The notes: generated by a model not told the origin, from the letters alone. Shown: positions 9,632 through 20,452, numbered from the stretch's first letter. The stretch is 64,000 nt of DNA from Areca catechu (GCA_021397845.1 CM038053.1:144846541-144910540), one strand, 5' to 3'. A program made the numbers and translations.

Positions 9632-10247
9632 GCTCGAAGGTCCCTTGGTTGGAGATCTGAGCTCCGATCTTGGGTTGGCATCCTGGAGCTGGGCTTCGGG
9701 ATGGTCGATGACTAAGAGCAGCATGGCTCAAATGTCCCTTAGCCAGAGATCTGAGCTTCGGTCTTGGGTTGGCATCCTAGAGCTGGGCTCGGGGATGGTC
9801 GATGACTGAGAGCAGTGTGGCTCGAAGGTCCCTTGGCCAGAGATCTAAGCTCCAATCTTGGGTTAGCATCCTGGAGTTGGGCTCGGGGATGGTCGATGAC
9901 TGAGAGCAGCGTGACTCGAAGGTCCCTTGGCTAGAGATCTGAGCTCCAGTCTCAGGTTGGCATCTCGGAGCTGAGCTCGAAGATGGCTGATGATTGAGAG
10001 CAGCATGGCTCAAAGGTCCCTTGGCCAGAGATCTGAGCTCCGGTCTTGGGTTGGCATCTTGGAAATGGGCTCGAAGATGGTTGATGACTGAGAGAAGTAT
10101 GGCTCGAAGGTCCCTTGGCCGGAGATCTGAGCTCCAGTCTTGGGTTGGCATCCTGGAGCTGGGCTCGGGGGCATTCTTGATTGAGAGCAGCGTGGCTCGA
10201 AGGTCCCTTGGCCGGAGATCTGAGCTCCGATCTTGGGTGATGAAATG
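9632..10247. repeat. 94-bp tandem repeat array
   Basis: Units start at about 9632, 9726, 9820, 9914, 10008, 10102 and 10195, a 94-bp period (last step 93), keyed on GGCTCGAAGGTCCCTTGGCC. Divergence between units is some 5-15%. It lies between the integrase remnant and the truncated end of TAT-1, the usual place for 3'-region arrays in Tat elements. Open reading frames on both strands here are by-products of the periodicity. Confidence 0.9.
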
Positions 10248-10483
10248 AAAGCTTTGTTACTGCATTTCCCTCTTATTCTCTTTCTTTCCTTCTCCTCTCT
10301 CTTCTTCCCTTTTTTTTTTGAGAAGTGGGGAGATCAGAGAAGAGGGTCACATGATTTGATTGCCTTAGAGCTAGGCTTGAGGCCTTCCTGGCTAGAGAGC
10401 TGTGCTCTGATCCAAGGGTTGCCTGAGGACTTGGCTCAGGTCTTTGGTGCCTTGGAGCTAGGCTCGAGGCATTGATAGGAGCT
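10248..10483. other. Spacer between repeat blocks, no gene
   Basis: A pyrimidine-rich stretch (TTCTCTTTCTTTCC..., then a T-run near 10310) followed by a diverged, partial copy of the neighbouring repeat. I see no coding signal. Confidence 0.6.
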
Positions 10484-11030
10484 GCTTGGCTCCAAGATCC
10501 CTTGGCATCTAGGAGCTGGGCTCGGAGACGTTTGAGATTGAGAGCGGCTTGGCTCGAAGATCCCTTAGCCAGAAGTCTGAGCTCTGGTCTTGGGCTGGCA
10601 TCCTGGAGCTAGGCTCGGGGACGTTGATTGAGAGCAGCATGGCTCGAAGATCCCTCGACATCCCAGAGTTGGGCTCGGAGATGTTTGAGATTGAGAGCAG
10701 CTTGGCTCGAAGATCCCTTGGCCAGAGGTCTGAGCTCTGGTCTTGGATCGGCGTCTTGGAGCTAGGCTCGGGGATGTTGTTGATTGAGAGCGGCATGGCT
10801 CAAAGATTCCTTGACATCTCGGAGCTGGGCTCGGAAATGTTTGAGATTGAGAGCAGCTTGGCTCGAAGATTCCTTGGCCGGAGGTCTGAGCTCCGATCTT
10901 GTGCTAGCATCCTGGAGCTAGGCTCGGGTACGTTATTGATTGAGAGCGGCATGGCTCGAAGATCCCTTGGCCAAAGGTCTGAGCTCTGATCTTGGGCTGG
11001 CATCCTGGAGCTGGGCTCGCGGACTTTGTT
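10484..11030. repeat. Alternating long/short repeat array (higher-order unit ~157 bp)
   Basis: Units keyed on GGCTCGAAGATCCCTTGG alternate between a full ~94-bp form and a ~63-bp form that lacks the middle (GGTCTGAGCTC...GCATCC). Long-short pairs occur at about 10550, 10707 and 10864, so the repeating module is the pair. The monomer is clearly related to the 94-bp array on the left. Confidence 0.8.
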
Positions 11031-11099
11031 GGTGCTTCCTTGTAAGATAGATAGATACTCATGCAAGGAAAAAGTCATTATCATTATTATTGATAGGCA

Positions 11100-11345
11100 A
11101 CCTTACATCATTGATGGTATCTTCATAGATTACAGGCACCCCATGTTCGAAGGAGCCTGACGCCATTGAGATCTTCGAGGTAATAGGTCCCTTATGAGGG
11201 GGCTTCTGGCACTTTATAGGGGTCTTCCCAATTTGGTGGGAGCTTGCTGCATTCCCGGGGCTGATACGCCTCTACACGATGCGGCACCAAGTCTCTGGGT
11301 TTGAAGGCTCTTGGCCTAACCCGGGCGTTGTAGTGCCGGGCTACT
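11100..11345 (-). pseudogene. Integrase C-terminal remnant of TAT-1
   Basis: The minus-strand translation contains VARHYNARVRPRAFKPRDL followed by KLPPNWEDPYKV, the signature of the integrase C-terminal domain of plant Ty3/gypsy elements (YN..V..R.F..GDLVLR...GK..P.WEGPY.V). It directly abuts the protease remnant, so everything between protease and the integrase tail has been lost. Frame breaks are present. Confidence 0.75.
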
Positions 11346-11530
11346 CATTGCCGGTGAGTTTTGTTGAGGTCGGCATCGAGAAAGTTGGGCCCAAGTCGAT
11401 CCCAAGATCACATTGTAGGCTGAAGGAGGCCTGTCAACCGTGAAAGTCATCATAGCGGTGCTCTTGGAGAGGGCATCAAAAGAAAGCACACCTGCGGAGC
11501 TTCTATTATTGACCATGATGTGTTTTCACA
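11346..11530 (-). pseudogene. Aspartic-protease remnant of TAT-1
   Basis: The minus strand encodes VNNRSSAGVL, corresponding to the protease active-site region (V-D-N/S-G-S-S-A in relatives, here NNR), followed downstream by FTVDRPPSAYNVILGST, which matches the conserved DRPSAYN-ILGR segment of Tat-type proteases. The active-site Asp and Gly are not preserved, so it is inactive. The right edge of the pol deletion lies at about 11335-11346. Confidence 0.75.
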
Positions 11531-13300
11531 AGATGCTTCATGATCGTCATCTCGACGACCATTGCAGCATTATTTATATTTTTCCCCTATTTTCTCCTTC
11601 CTCATGAAGGGGAGTACATTCTTAGGACCCCCTGCCCCCCAGGCTTTTGGGCGTATGCACAGCTCCCTAGGAAATCATGCCCACCGGCTTCTCGAGAGGA
11701 TGATTGTCAATGGCTGAAGCTGGTTGAAGAGCGATGAGCGCCTGGGACTCCACCTATGGTCTGCCCCCACAAACCTTTTAAGGTAGCCCTTCTTGATGAG
11801 TTCTTCAATTTCCCATTTGAGGTTGCAGCATTCCTCGGTGTTGTGGTCATGGTCGCGGTGAAAGCGATAGTACTTCGATTTATCATGACCAGTGGAGGAC
11901 TTTATCAGTAGCGGGCACCTCAAGTAGTCATCGCTTTCAATCTCCATGAGGGTTTTTGTCCTCGGGGCAAGGAGAGGGGTGTAATTCTCCTAAGGAATGG
12001 GAGCCCCTCTTAGTCTCGGCTGGTCCCTCTAGGAGTTCGGGACTTGGGGTTCTGGCTTCTGAGTCCCGGGCATGTCGATGGGGGTTAGCCTCTTCAATGG
12101 CTTCCTGTCGAGCTCCTGCCTCGTACGGTCCGCCTCCTCAGCACGGATGTACTTTTGGACTCAGAGAAGGAGCTCGGAGTAAGTCTTGGGGGGCTTCTTG
12201 TCGAGCGAGTAGGTCAGGCGAGAAGTCCTGAGCCGTCGCTTTAGTGCCAGCATGGCAACTGGCTCATCAAGGTTATAAATCTCCAGTGCAGTAGCCTTAA
12301 AGTGGGCCACGTAGTCCCGCAAGGGCTCGCGATCCTGCTATCGGATGGAGAAGAGGCTGTCTGCCTCTCGTGGAACTTCCTGCAGGCATAGAAATGGGCC
12401 ATGAATTTCTTCCCTAACTAGGTGAAAGAGTTGATGCTCTCCAGCTCCAAACGGGTGAACGACACCCAGGCTGCTTTCCGGAGGGTGGCGAGAAAGGCGA
12501 TGCAAAGAAGAGCGTCGGTGGCCCCCTGGACCCTCATGAGGGTCCGGTAGCTTTCGAGATGGTCTAGGGGGTCAGTGGTCCCATCGTAAGGATCCACCGG
12601 TGGAATCCGAAATCGATGTGGGACCGGCTCTGCTTGGATTTCTTTGGAGAATGGGGGACGTGCATCGTAGCCCACTGTTTCGCTAGCTGAGCCTTGCATG
12701 TTGGCAAACCAGCAGGAGAACTCCGCCAGCTTACGCTCATGTTCTTCCAGGCACTTCTCCACTGTGTTCTTGACGGCTTCGTCAGTAGACCCCTTCGCTG
12801 AAGGAGATGGAGAACGTGACATGGGTGCATGCTTTCCGTGATGGAGGGTCTTGCTCTTTCTATCTCGGTGGGGTCTGGGCATAGCCATCCTGAGGTTGGG
12901 TGAGTGGCTCTCCCTATCAGGAGATGTGGCTCGTTGCCTTTTCGTGGGAGTCTGATGACTATCCCGATTGTCGGTGGTGGCCCGTGGCTATAAAGGCCTT
13001 CTTTGGAAGGAATGCAGGCTATCGCTGGGGGCTACGGCGTGGGCCGTCGGAGTTCCTAGCTGTTGGTGAGTAGCCAAGAATCGGTGCTGAAACTGAAGCT
13101 GGCGCACTGCGGTAGCGAGGACCTGCATTTGCTGAGTGCGTCCAGCTGAGACTCCACTAGAGGTGGTTGAATTGCTAGAGCGGGTGGCCCCGCCTCGAGA
13201 TTATGTGGGTTCCCTCGGGGAGGGGAGCCCCCTGCACGGCTGGTAGAGGCCTCTCGTGCTCCTGTCGTCACCATCCTTCCATGGAGCGTCAATCTGCAAA
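11531..13300 (-). pseudogene. Tat-type gag of TAT-1
   Basis: Two open segments carry the diagnostic parts. Minus strand 12888-12418 has the capsid segment with RIPPVDPYDGTTDPLDHLES and, near its end, SINSFT, typical of plant gypsy Gag. Minus strand 11947-11675 carries the zinc-finger-like YYRFHRDHDHNTEEC and the following EIEELIKKGYLKRFV. The N-terminal part (toward 13300) is low-complexity and frame-disrupted. Gag would form the particle around element RNA. Stops and shifts between the segments make this a pseudogene. Confidence 0.8.
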
Positions 13301-13327
13301 GAGATGGAGGGCTTGTTTTCCCCTACC

Positions 13328-13338
13328 TGGTGCGCCAA
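13328..13338 (-). other. PBS-like site of TAT-1
   Basis: On the minus strand TTGGCGCACCAGGTAGG lies three bases from the LTR edge at 13341. TGGCGC... is the usual start of the PBS in Tat/Athila-type elements. I cannot name the tRNA with certainty. Confidence 0.55.
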
Positions 13339-13340
13339 TT

Positions 13341-15713
13341 TGTTACTGCCAAGATTGTTGTGGCCCATAGCTGATGTCGGTGCCGGAGTGTGTTCCCCTC
13401 GCTACCTGGCGGTTCTCTAGTCCTGGACCTGCAAAATAGGGGTTAGTGACCCAGGCTGGGGTTTTCGACGGGGGCACTCTGATGGTCAAGTCTGTGATGA
13501 TCCAGGGGAACAGATCCTCCTGGTCGAGCCCCTCTTGATGGACTCCACACGAGGAGGAGTGTGTTGTGTGGGAGTGGGATGCAAGTGCATCCGGGAAAGT
13601 GTGGCCTGGTTAGAGGGAGTCTTTGTATGGCCCTTCCACCTGACCTTGCTTGAGAAAACTGGTGGTGCCGTGCTCCTATTCTTGATAGAGCTTGCACTTG
13701 TGATTCAGTGGTATGGCTTGTGCCTTGCTCGTGCTATTGTTTGTTTCAGTGGAAAACTGTTGCTTAAGGGTGTTATCTCCAAGTTTATTGTGAACTAGGT
13801 TACTGTTGGGCGTCCGTCTCGGGATCTCCACCAGGCTGTCAGGCACGTGCGACGGTGTCCCGAGGAGCCTTTTTCGATTCATGATAAGGGGAGCTGTCAT
13901 GTGCTCTGACATTCCTCTTGGTCGCCTCATTCCAGGAAACTTGGCAGTACCTCGATCGGTGGGCTGCTGCCCCTGGGATTCGAATCTCCTGGTTGGCTTC
14001 CTCTCTTGGGTGGTCCAGGTGGTTGGTGAGGAGCGTGGCATCTTGATCAGTGTATTTCTCCTCTTTCTAGTGTAACCGATGGCTGCAGGCAGTTAGTAAG
14101 GTCTGGCAGGTGCTCCAGTGTCATCCTCGGTAGGCTCGCCAGTGTCCTGGGATGGTGGTGCCAGCGTCCGAGCTGGGGCTGAGCTAAAATGGCAGGGCTC
14201 GCTCTGACCCAAATGCCCCGATCTTGCGGGGTCGTCTCGGTGGAGGAGGGCAGAGTGTGGGCCCGGTCAAGAGGGCTCGCGCTCGGAGAGGCTCCACGTG
14301 GCGGAGGAGTGCTGAGCTCGACTCCAACCACAAGGCTCAACCTCCGAGGGTCTCGCTCTGGAGGGCAGAGTGCGGGCCAGGTCCAGAGGGCTCGCACTTG
14401 GAGAGGCTCCACGTGGTGGAGGAGTGCTGAGCACGACTCCGACCACAGGGCTTAAGCTTCGAGGGTCTTGCTCTGGAGGGCAAAGTGCGAGCCGGTCCAT
14501 AGGGCTCGCGCTCGGAGAGGCTCCACGTGGCGGAGGAGAGCTGATCTCAACTCTGACCACAGGACTCAACCTCCGAGGTTCTCATTCTGAAGGGCAGAGT
14601 GCAGGCCCGGTCCAGAGGGTTCGCGCTTAGAGAGGCTCCACGTGGTGGAGGAGTGCTGAGCTCGACTCCGACCACAGGGCTCAACCTTCGAGGGTCTTGC
14701 TCTGGAGGGCAGAGTGCGGGCCATGTCCAGAGGGCTTGCGCTCGGAGAGGCTCCACGTGGTGGAGTGCTGAGCTCGACTCCGACCACAGGGCTCAACCTC
14801 CAAGTGTCTTGCTCTGGAGGGCAGAGTGCGGGCCTGGTCCAAAGGGCTTGTGCTCGGAGAGGCTCCACATGGCGGAGGAGTGCAGAGCTCGACTCCGACC
14901 ACAAGGCTCAACCTTTAAGGGTCTCGCTTTGGGGGGTAGAGTGCAGGCCCGATCCAGAGGGCTCGCGCTCAGAGAGGCTCCACGTGGTGGAGGAGTGCTG
15001 AGCTCGACTTCAACCACAGGGCTCAACCTCCAAGGGTCTCGCTCTGGAGGGCAGAGTGAAGGCCCGGTCTAGAGGTCTCGCGCTCAGAGAGGCTCCACAT
15101 GGTGGAGGAGTGCTGAGCTCGACTCCGACCACAGGGCTCAACCTCTGAGGGTCTCACTATGGAGGGCAGTGTGCGGGCCTATTCTAGAGGGCTCGCGCTT
15201 AGAGAGTCTCCACGTGGCAGAGGAGTGCTGAGCTCAACTCCGACTATAGGGCTCTACCTCTTAGGGTCTCACTCTGGAGGGCAGAGTGCAGGTCGGTCCA
15301 AAGGGCTCGCGCTCGAAGAGGCTCCACGTGACAGAGGAGTGCTGAGCTCGACTCTGACCATAGGGCTCAACCTCCGAGGGTCTCTCTCTAGAGGGTAGAG
15401 TGCGGGCCCGGTCCAGAGGGCTCGCGCTCGGAGAGGCTCTATGTGGTGGAAGAGTGCTGAGCTCGACTCCGACCATAGGGCTCAACCTCTGAGGGTCTCG
15501 CTCTGGAGGGCAGAGTGCAGCTCCGGCGCCTAGGCATCCCGAGCTCGCAGGTCCGACCTGGCGGAGGACGGAGCTCTGCTCACTATCTCGAGGGAGCTCA
15601 GCTCAGCTCAGTGGAGGTGTCCGGGCAGGAGAATTGACGCGGCATCCGACATGGTGTCTTCTTTTGATGTGGCACCTACTAGCTCCCCCCATGTCAGCGA
15701 TCCCGCCACATCA
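13341..15713 (-). repeat. TAT-1 5' LTR
   Basis: The left edge is TGTTACTGCC next to the PBS; the probable right edge is CCACATCA at 15713, by comparison with CAACATCA at 60685 of a related LTR. Segment 13440-13520 aligns with 59520-59600 of that second LTR (GATTTCGACGAGG/GTTTTCGACGGGG...CACTCTGATG). Its right half is a 115-bp repeat array. The right edge is less certain than the left. Confidence 0.65.
14219..15525. repeat. Eleven-unit 115-bp tandem array inside the LTR
   Basis: The anchor GAGGCTCCACGTGG recurs with GCTCC at about 14291, 14406, 14520, 14635, 14750, 14862, 14977, 15092, 15207, 15321 and 15436, a 115-bp step with one 112-bp unit that lost a GAG. Divergence between units is low. 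The array is unrelated in sequence to the 94-bp array of the same element. Reading frames on both strands are repeat artefacts. Confidence 0.9.
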
Positions 15714-15899
15714 ATGATCAATCTTGTCCATGTTATCAACCTTCTCCTAATTATAGTCTATCATTTTAAAAGAAGGATCTAAAAGCAATATATAGAACTG
15801 AAAAAAATTGGTCAGATCCCACCTTCCCAACTGATCAACCTAGAAGTCGACAGATTTTCTCAAATTGTATAATTAATCATGCTTCAGTAGCAATCTATC

Positions 15900-16660
15900 A
15901 TGCTTCAGCAGCAATCTCTCGATGAGCTTATGAATCAGACTGACCAATTATTAGCTAAAATTAATAGAGAGGAGGTAGGAACACTACCTAGTCAATCCGA
16001 TAGTAATTTAGAGAGACACTACCAAGTTAAAGATTTTAATGACCCTTTAATTCATTTTGAACAAGCAACCATAACTCTCGGGAATGAATTAGTTACGGAA
16101 CAACCCTACACTATCATAAAAACCAATATTGATGATTCGACTGAGGCAGAATGGTGGGATGACCCATGTCCATCATCATCTCACTCACCAATAGTCCCCT
16201 TCCCAAGTTCCCTAGAATCACCACCTCCTTTTTATGGGATAGAAGAAGAAATTGATGATATGATGGAATTAATTGAGGATCTCCAGGAACCACAACAAAA
16301 TAACATAATAGGGGAAGCCATACCTCCAAGTGGTCTCCAAAAGTCATTAGATCCCTATATGGCTCATTGTGGGTGGATAATTTTAAAGAAGATGAATATA
16401 TCATAGGGAGGGATAACCTACTTGATACACCGCTTTTCAAACCCACCCCACTTTTGATGGAATAAGATGAGCTAACACCTAGCCCTCCACTAGCTCCTCC
16501 ATTAGAATCACCATCGGATCTAGAATTAAAGCCGATTCCTGTCATACTTACTAACACTCTACCAATGATCTCTAATCAGGAAGACCAAATAGTTGGTGTT
16601 CTAAGGATGCATAACAAAGCTATTGGATGGGATGTTTATGAATGAGGGATAATGATCTTA
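15900..16660 (+). pseudogene. ATH-1 protease-to-RT linker remnant
   Basis: An acidic ORF (15900-16406) with EEIDDMMELIEDLQEPQ is followed, after a frame change, by SPSDLELKPIPVIL and HNKAIGWDVYE. The ELKP-P...HKKAIGW pattern immediately precedes the RT domain in Athila-type polyproteins. The stop after VYE and the missing catalytic RT half show decay. Confidence 0.65.
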
Positions 16661-17030
16661 AGGATATCATAGCTGATTTCACTATATTTGGCACTACTTT
16701 CAAGGATTGCCTCCAAAATCTATCTTTTATTCTGAAATGATGTATGGAGATAGACTTATAATTAACTTGGATAAAGTACCATTAAGAAAGGATGATGTTA
16801 AGACACATTATACCTGAGAATGGGATTAGGGTAGATCTATTTGAAGCCAGAAAATTTTCTAAGCTACCACCCCCATTCTCGGCCCAACACACACAATCCC
16901 TTCCAACTCATCGATCAAATTATAAGAATATTTTTAAATCTTGGTCTAGTATGCTTGCCTGGTATACTTTATGGATCAGGGATAATCACCATCAAAAACT
17001 CTACGAATGATTTTCTGCCATGATGATAAG
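16661..17030 (+). pseudogene. ATH-1 reverse-transcriptase remnant
   Basis: The translation of about 16670-16740 reads ADFTIFGTTFKDCLQNLS, the segment just after the RT catalytic motif (D-D-F-S-V-F-G-F..CL.NL in relatives). At 16792 the text continues as RHIIPENGIRVD and KLPPP, matching the palm/thumb region (GHI-S--GI-VD...KLPPP). The upstream half of RT has been deleted, the catalytic segment is damaged and stops occur. Confidence 0.7.
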
Positions 17031-18160
17031 GCCTCTTGATTGGTCCTGTCTTCTAAAAATCTTAAGGGACGTACCCAAGCTCAATATCAGTAACACTCCC
17101 TCATAGTATCCGGCTAAAGACATTAAACTTAGCACTAGTTGGGGGTAATCCAACTATCTTATCTTTCTTTTTAGTGTACTTACAGGAACTTAGGTGGCAG
17201 AATAGAAGCCCACTACTTCATGAAGCCCTCTTCAATTTTCAAAGCACATTCACTCTAGGTGTATTCTTTTTTATTATACCTCTTACTTTTTTTCCTACTC
17301 CATTAAGGACAATGTCGATTAAGTTGGGGGGTAAAGAAAAACTTGACTTGCTTAGATCTTCGAGTATGGTTGGAAATGATCATGTTATGTATACCTAATT
17401 ATTGTCTCAAATTGGAGTTACATAGGCACCTTAATCAATGATTGATTAATAGTCTAAATAATACTTGAGATGCTGAGGGATAAATTATTAAAGAAACTCA
17501 ATAAATGGCAGGGTTTAAATTATAAATAATTTTATGGAGTAATTTCAGAACCTTTTGACCATTGATCTTAATAAAGAATCTACTTTATGAAGGTATAAAT
17601 CAAAAGGTCAAGTATGCTAAAGTTTTTTCCTTGAAAACAAAAGTTAGTCCCACCTCATAGCTTTGCTTAAACTATTACTGAGTAACCAGGCCCCGTCACC
17701 TTGGTAAGCATTTAGTTCACGTTAAAAGGTAAGAAGGTCAAGAAATCTGTTAAGTAATGGTACCTCCTTGAGTAATCGGGCCCCTTCTTCTAAGTAAGCA
17801 TTATGGTTCATATCAAAAGGGAAGAATATTAACACTTAAGAGGCTTAGACATGACACTATACTAAAAAAATAATTAAAAAAAAGGGGGGAAACTAGCTAG
17901 AAGAAGGGTACTGAACCAAACTCTTTAAAGTGAGACGATCAAAGAGTGAGGTGGAAAGTTGGCAAAAGAAAAACTATAAAAATCTTTATGGGCTCTACCT
18001 GATCACTAATTGAGTTGAATTAATAATCTAATGAAGTATCTCAATAGTGGTCTGATTAGGTATCATCTACCTTTAGGGCTACTCAGGTTAACATCCAATT
18101 CAAGGATGGGTTGATACACATGGTTAATCTATCTACTTTACTCGAGGACAAGAAAAGTTC
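17031..18160 (+). other. ATH-1 3' region, no recognisable gene
   Basis: AT-rich sequence with one short ORF (17174-17398) that I do not recognise. The phrase AAGTTGGGGGGTAAAG near 17317 and the repeated CGGGCCCC/CAGGCCCC blocks are typical of Athila 3' regions. Nothing else is supported. Confidence 0.55.
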
Positions 18161-18171
18161 AAGTTGGGGAA

Positions 18172-19853
18172 TGTGATAACCACGTTATACATATATATAA
18201 AAGTATTAATTTAATAATCAAATTATCTTTATTTCTTTAAAATTGGTACTTTCATATCATTTGTAGAAAAAAAGAGTACCAATGTGAAGAGTTTAATTTT
18301 AGAAGTCCAATGGTACAATTGGCACTCAAATCGGACTTAAAATGAGCTCAAAAATGAATTTCAAAGAATTAAGCAGGAACAGCATGAATTTTAGAGTAGC
18401 CGGTCCACCATGGATTGACCGCTCGATCTACGGTTCAGCTTGTAGTCCACGGGCTGCCATTATCACGGTCCATAAAATAGAGCCATGGATCGTAGTGCTC
18501 AGTTTGAGCCAAAACTCGTCGGAGAGGTTGCCCCATCAATGGCCAAGCTGCTGGAACCTCGCTTGCCAGTCGGAGAAGCTCCCATATCGCTAGAAAAATG
18601 GCCAAAAATGCTATTGCTGTTGCCCCTTCTTCTTCCTAGCCGAACAGCACCTTCCATGCCATCGGACCACTTGTACAGTCATGTCGCTGGCTGGAGAAGC
18701 TGGTGGTGTCCGTTCCCTCACCATCGAGGATGGTCCCATGGTCAGAATTCACCATGATCCTAAGCCATCGATCCTCTCCTTGCTATCCTTGTTCGTCCTG
18801 CCCTGCTACCCATCACCATTCATAGCAGCCCCTTCCTCTTCCCTATTTGGCCTCTGCATCACCGGGTTGGTCCAAGCCATAGGGATTATGGAGCATCGCC
18901 GAGTTCATCCGAGCTTTGGAGATGGCTTTGTGGATGCTATGAGACCATTCAGTTGGAGCTCAATTGAAGCTGTTGGATGCTATTGGATGAAGCTGGAGTT
19001 CGGTTGAAATTGTTGACAGATTTGGGTTGAGTTCTATTGGAAAAAATAGAAGGTTGTTGGGGTTGTGCTTATAAAAGGGAGTCGACCATAAGTCGAGAGG
19101 ATCATCCAGGGAGGAGTCCAGTCCAGAGCCATCAGTCCCTCTTCCTCCTCTCTTCCTTTTCTATTCATCCTATTCCACTTCTATTCCTCTCCTATTCCAC
19201 TTCTAATCCACTTCTATTCCACTGTCTTCCAACTCTCCCCGAAGTCCTTTAGAGCCTGTGCACAGGGGACAAGAGAGGAACAACTTAAAATGAGTTAGTG
19301 TTGAAGTACGGGAGGGAAGAGCTGGTTCTTAGTCTTTTGTATTTCTTGTTCTGTAATAAAAGAGTATATTTTTCTTTTTGCATTCATTTTGTTCTCTTTC
19401 ATTCGCTGTTTATTATGCTTTGATATTAGATTGAGGTTAGGATAGTTCTTACTTTTTGAAGAGCACCGTGATCCATTACAAATACGGGGCATTCCGAGGA
19501 AAGAGGAGTTGAATACCTAGTGCCTACCAAAGACGCACCCTAATTTGCCACAGGTATGGGGCATGCCAAGCGAAGACAGGTAAATCTCTATAATTAATTA
19601 CATCTTAGTTACAAGAGATATGTAATTTAGCATTGCACAATTACTCTTCCTCTCTTGAAATACTTACTCCTACTTCCTTCACCTTAGAAGTAGTTTATTA
19701 CTTGCTCACTTTTATTTTTACATAACAACAATTACTTTTCTTTTCTTTTTAAATCATAACTTAGCCCTAAGGTCCCTGAGGATATGATCCCAATTTACTC
19801 TAGCTATAGAGTTGAGTTGGTGAATTATTTTTGATCGCCTACCATAGCGATCA
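18172..19853 (+). repeat. ATH-1 3' LTR
   Basis: About 1682 bp from TGTGATAACC to GCGATCA. It follows a polypurine tract, has a TATA box near 19069 and an AATAAAA-type polyadenylation signal near 19355. The terminal TGATCGC...GCGATCA (19832-19853) is a perfect 7-bp inverted repeat. The right border is supported by the adjoining chromovirus-leader match. Short ORFs inside are not genes. Confidence 0.7.
19069..19078 (+). promoter_or_regulatory. TATA box of ATH-1 LTR
   Basis: TTATAAAAGG, followed 280 bp later by a polyadenylation-type AATAAAAG, the usual U3-R order. Confidence 0.55.
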
Positions 19854-20112
19854 CTCCCCTTGCTTTCGCAAGGTCTTAATTAAAAACCACAAATCCACTT
19901 AAGGCATTTGCTATTAGACCCTTAGCTTTAGACACCAATCTCTAGGAGTGAATGCATAATTAATCAATACTAAGTCTCAACATGCAACATGAACTTGACT
20001 TGTTGGTGTCCTTAGTTTAGGTGCTTACTCAGTTTTAGATTAAGCTTGGGTTAATGCAATATGTGGTTGGTTATTTTTGGGCCAAGGAAAGGTGATGAAA
20101 TCCTTCCCTTAT
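19854..20112 (-). mobile_element. Chromovirus-A leader fragment
   Basis: It aligns with 35283-35546, the untranslated leader of chromovirus-B, including the stretches CTCCCCT, TTAATTAAAAACCAC and GGTGATGAAATCCTTCCC. The match stops exactly where an LTR begins (TGATGCAAGATG at 20113), so chromovirus-B seems to have inserted into the leader of a relative. The remainder of copy A is not in the window. Confidence 0.7.
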
Positions 20113-20452
20113 TGATGCAAGATGCTAGATAGAGTTTATAACTTAGGAACTTAGCAAACTAAAATGAGCAAGGACTCCTTCACATATTAGCAATATTCAT
20201 GCATAAGAGGGAGCAAATAAACTCAATGAAAAAGAATACTAGTTGAAAGTTTTACTACCCATAATATAGTTTCCATTCAATCAAAAGTAGAAAAGACCTA
20301 ATGGTTGAGAAACCATTCTAACTAGGATATGAACTTTCAAACAATCAGACCTAAGAGTCTAGGAGGGGTTCTCTTACCAACAATGAACTCTCACACTTTT
20401 GGTGGTGTTTTAATTTCAGCACTCCAAGGACTAGCGGTTGGATTTGAAGACT
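20113..20452 (-). repeat. Chromovirus-B 3' LTR, part 1
   Basis: Aligns with 36187-36530 of the other LTR of this element (GATGCTAGAT-GAGTTTATAACTTAGG...GGATTTGAAGACTATCA). It is cut at 20452, where Copia-B LTR sequence starts; both sequences share TATCA at the junction. Part 2 resumes at 30217. Confidence 0.8.

Larger units (their letters stand above)
9632..15713 (-). mobile_element. Tat-like Ty3/gypsy element TAT-1, pol largely deleted
   Basis: Read on the minus strand: an LTR (13341-15713), a PBS-like site, gag (about 13300-11530), a protease remnant, then the C-terminal end of integrase, followed by a tandem-repeat region that is cut by the Copia-A relic at 9631. The gag type and a repeat-rich region after pol match the Tat lineage, whose variable 3' regions often carry tandem repeats. 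RT, RNase H and most of integrase are missing, so it is not autonomous. The left end, including the 3' LTR, is not in the window. Confidence 0.75.
15714..19853 (+). mobile_element. Athila-like Ty3/gypsy relic ATH-1
   Basis: Plus-strand remnants in pol order, then a polypurine tract (AAGTTGGGGA at 18161-18170) and an LTR of about 1.68 kb beginning TGTGATAACC. The 5' LTR, Gag and much of RT are missing; the left part is cut off at the TAT-1 boundary. Twin segments at about 17685 and 17774 (GAGTAA-C-GG-CCCC... then TAAGCATT) are a direct repeat in the untranslated 3' region. The bases after 19853 match the chromovirus leader at 35283, showing that it inserted into such a leader. Confidence 0.75.

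Noticed and set aside
9777..10989. Overlapping repetitive ORFs on both strands
   Set aside because: Open frames arise from the GC-rich tandem repeats; no start, domain or composition typical of a protein.
14047..15485. Arg/Ser/Gly-rich repetitive ORFs
   Set aside because: Same reason, from the 115-bp array; frames exist in almost every phase.
18342..19252. Several ORFs of 70-110 codons
   Set aside because: They lie inside the Athila-like LTR and show no recognisable protein.
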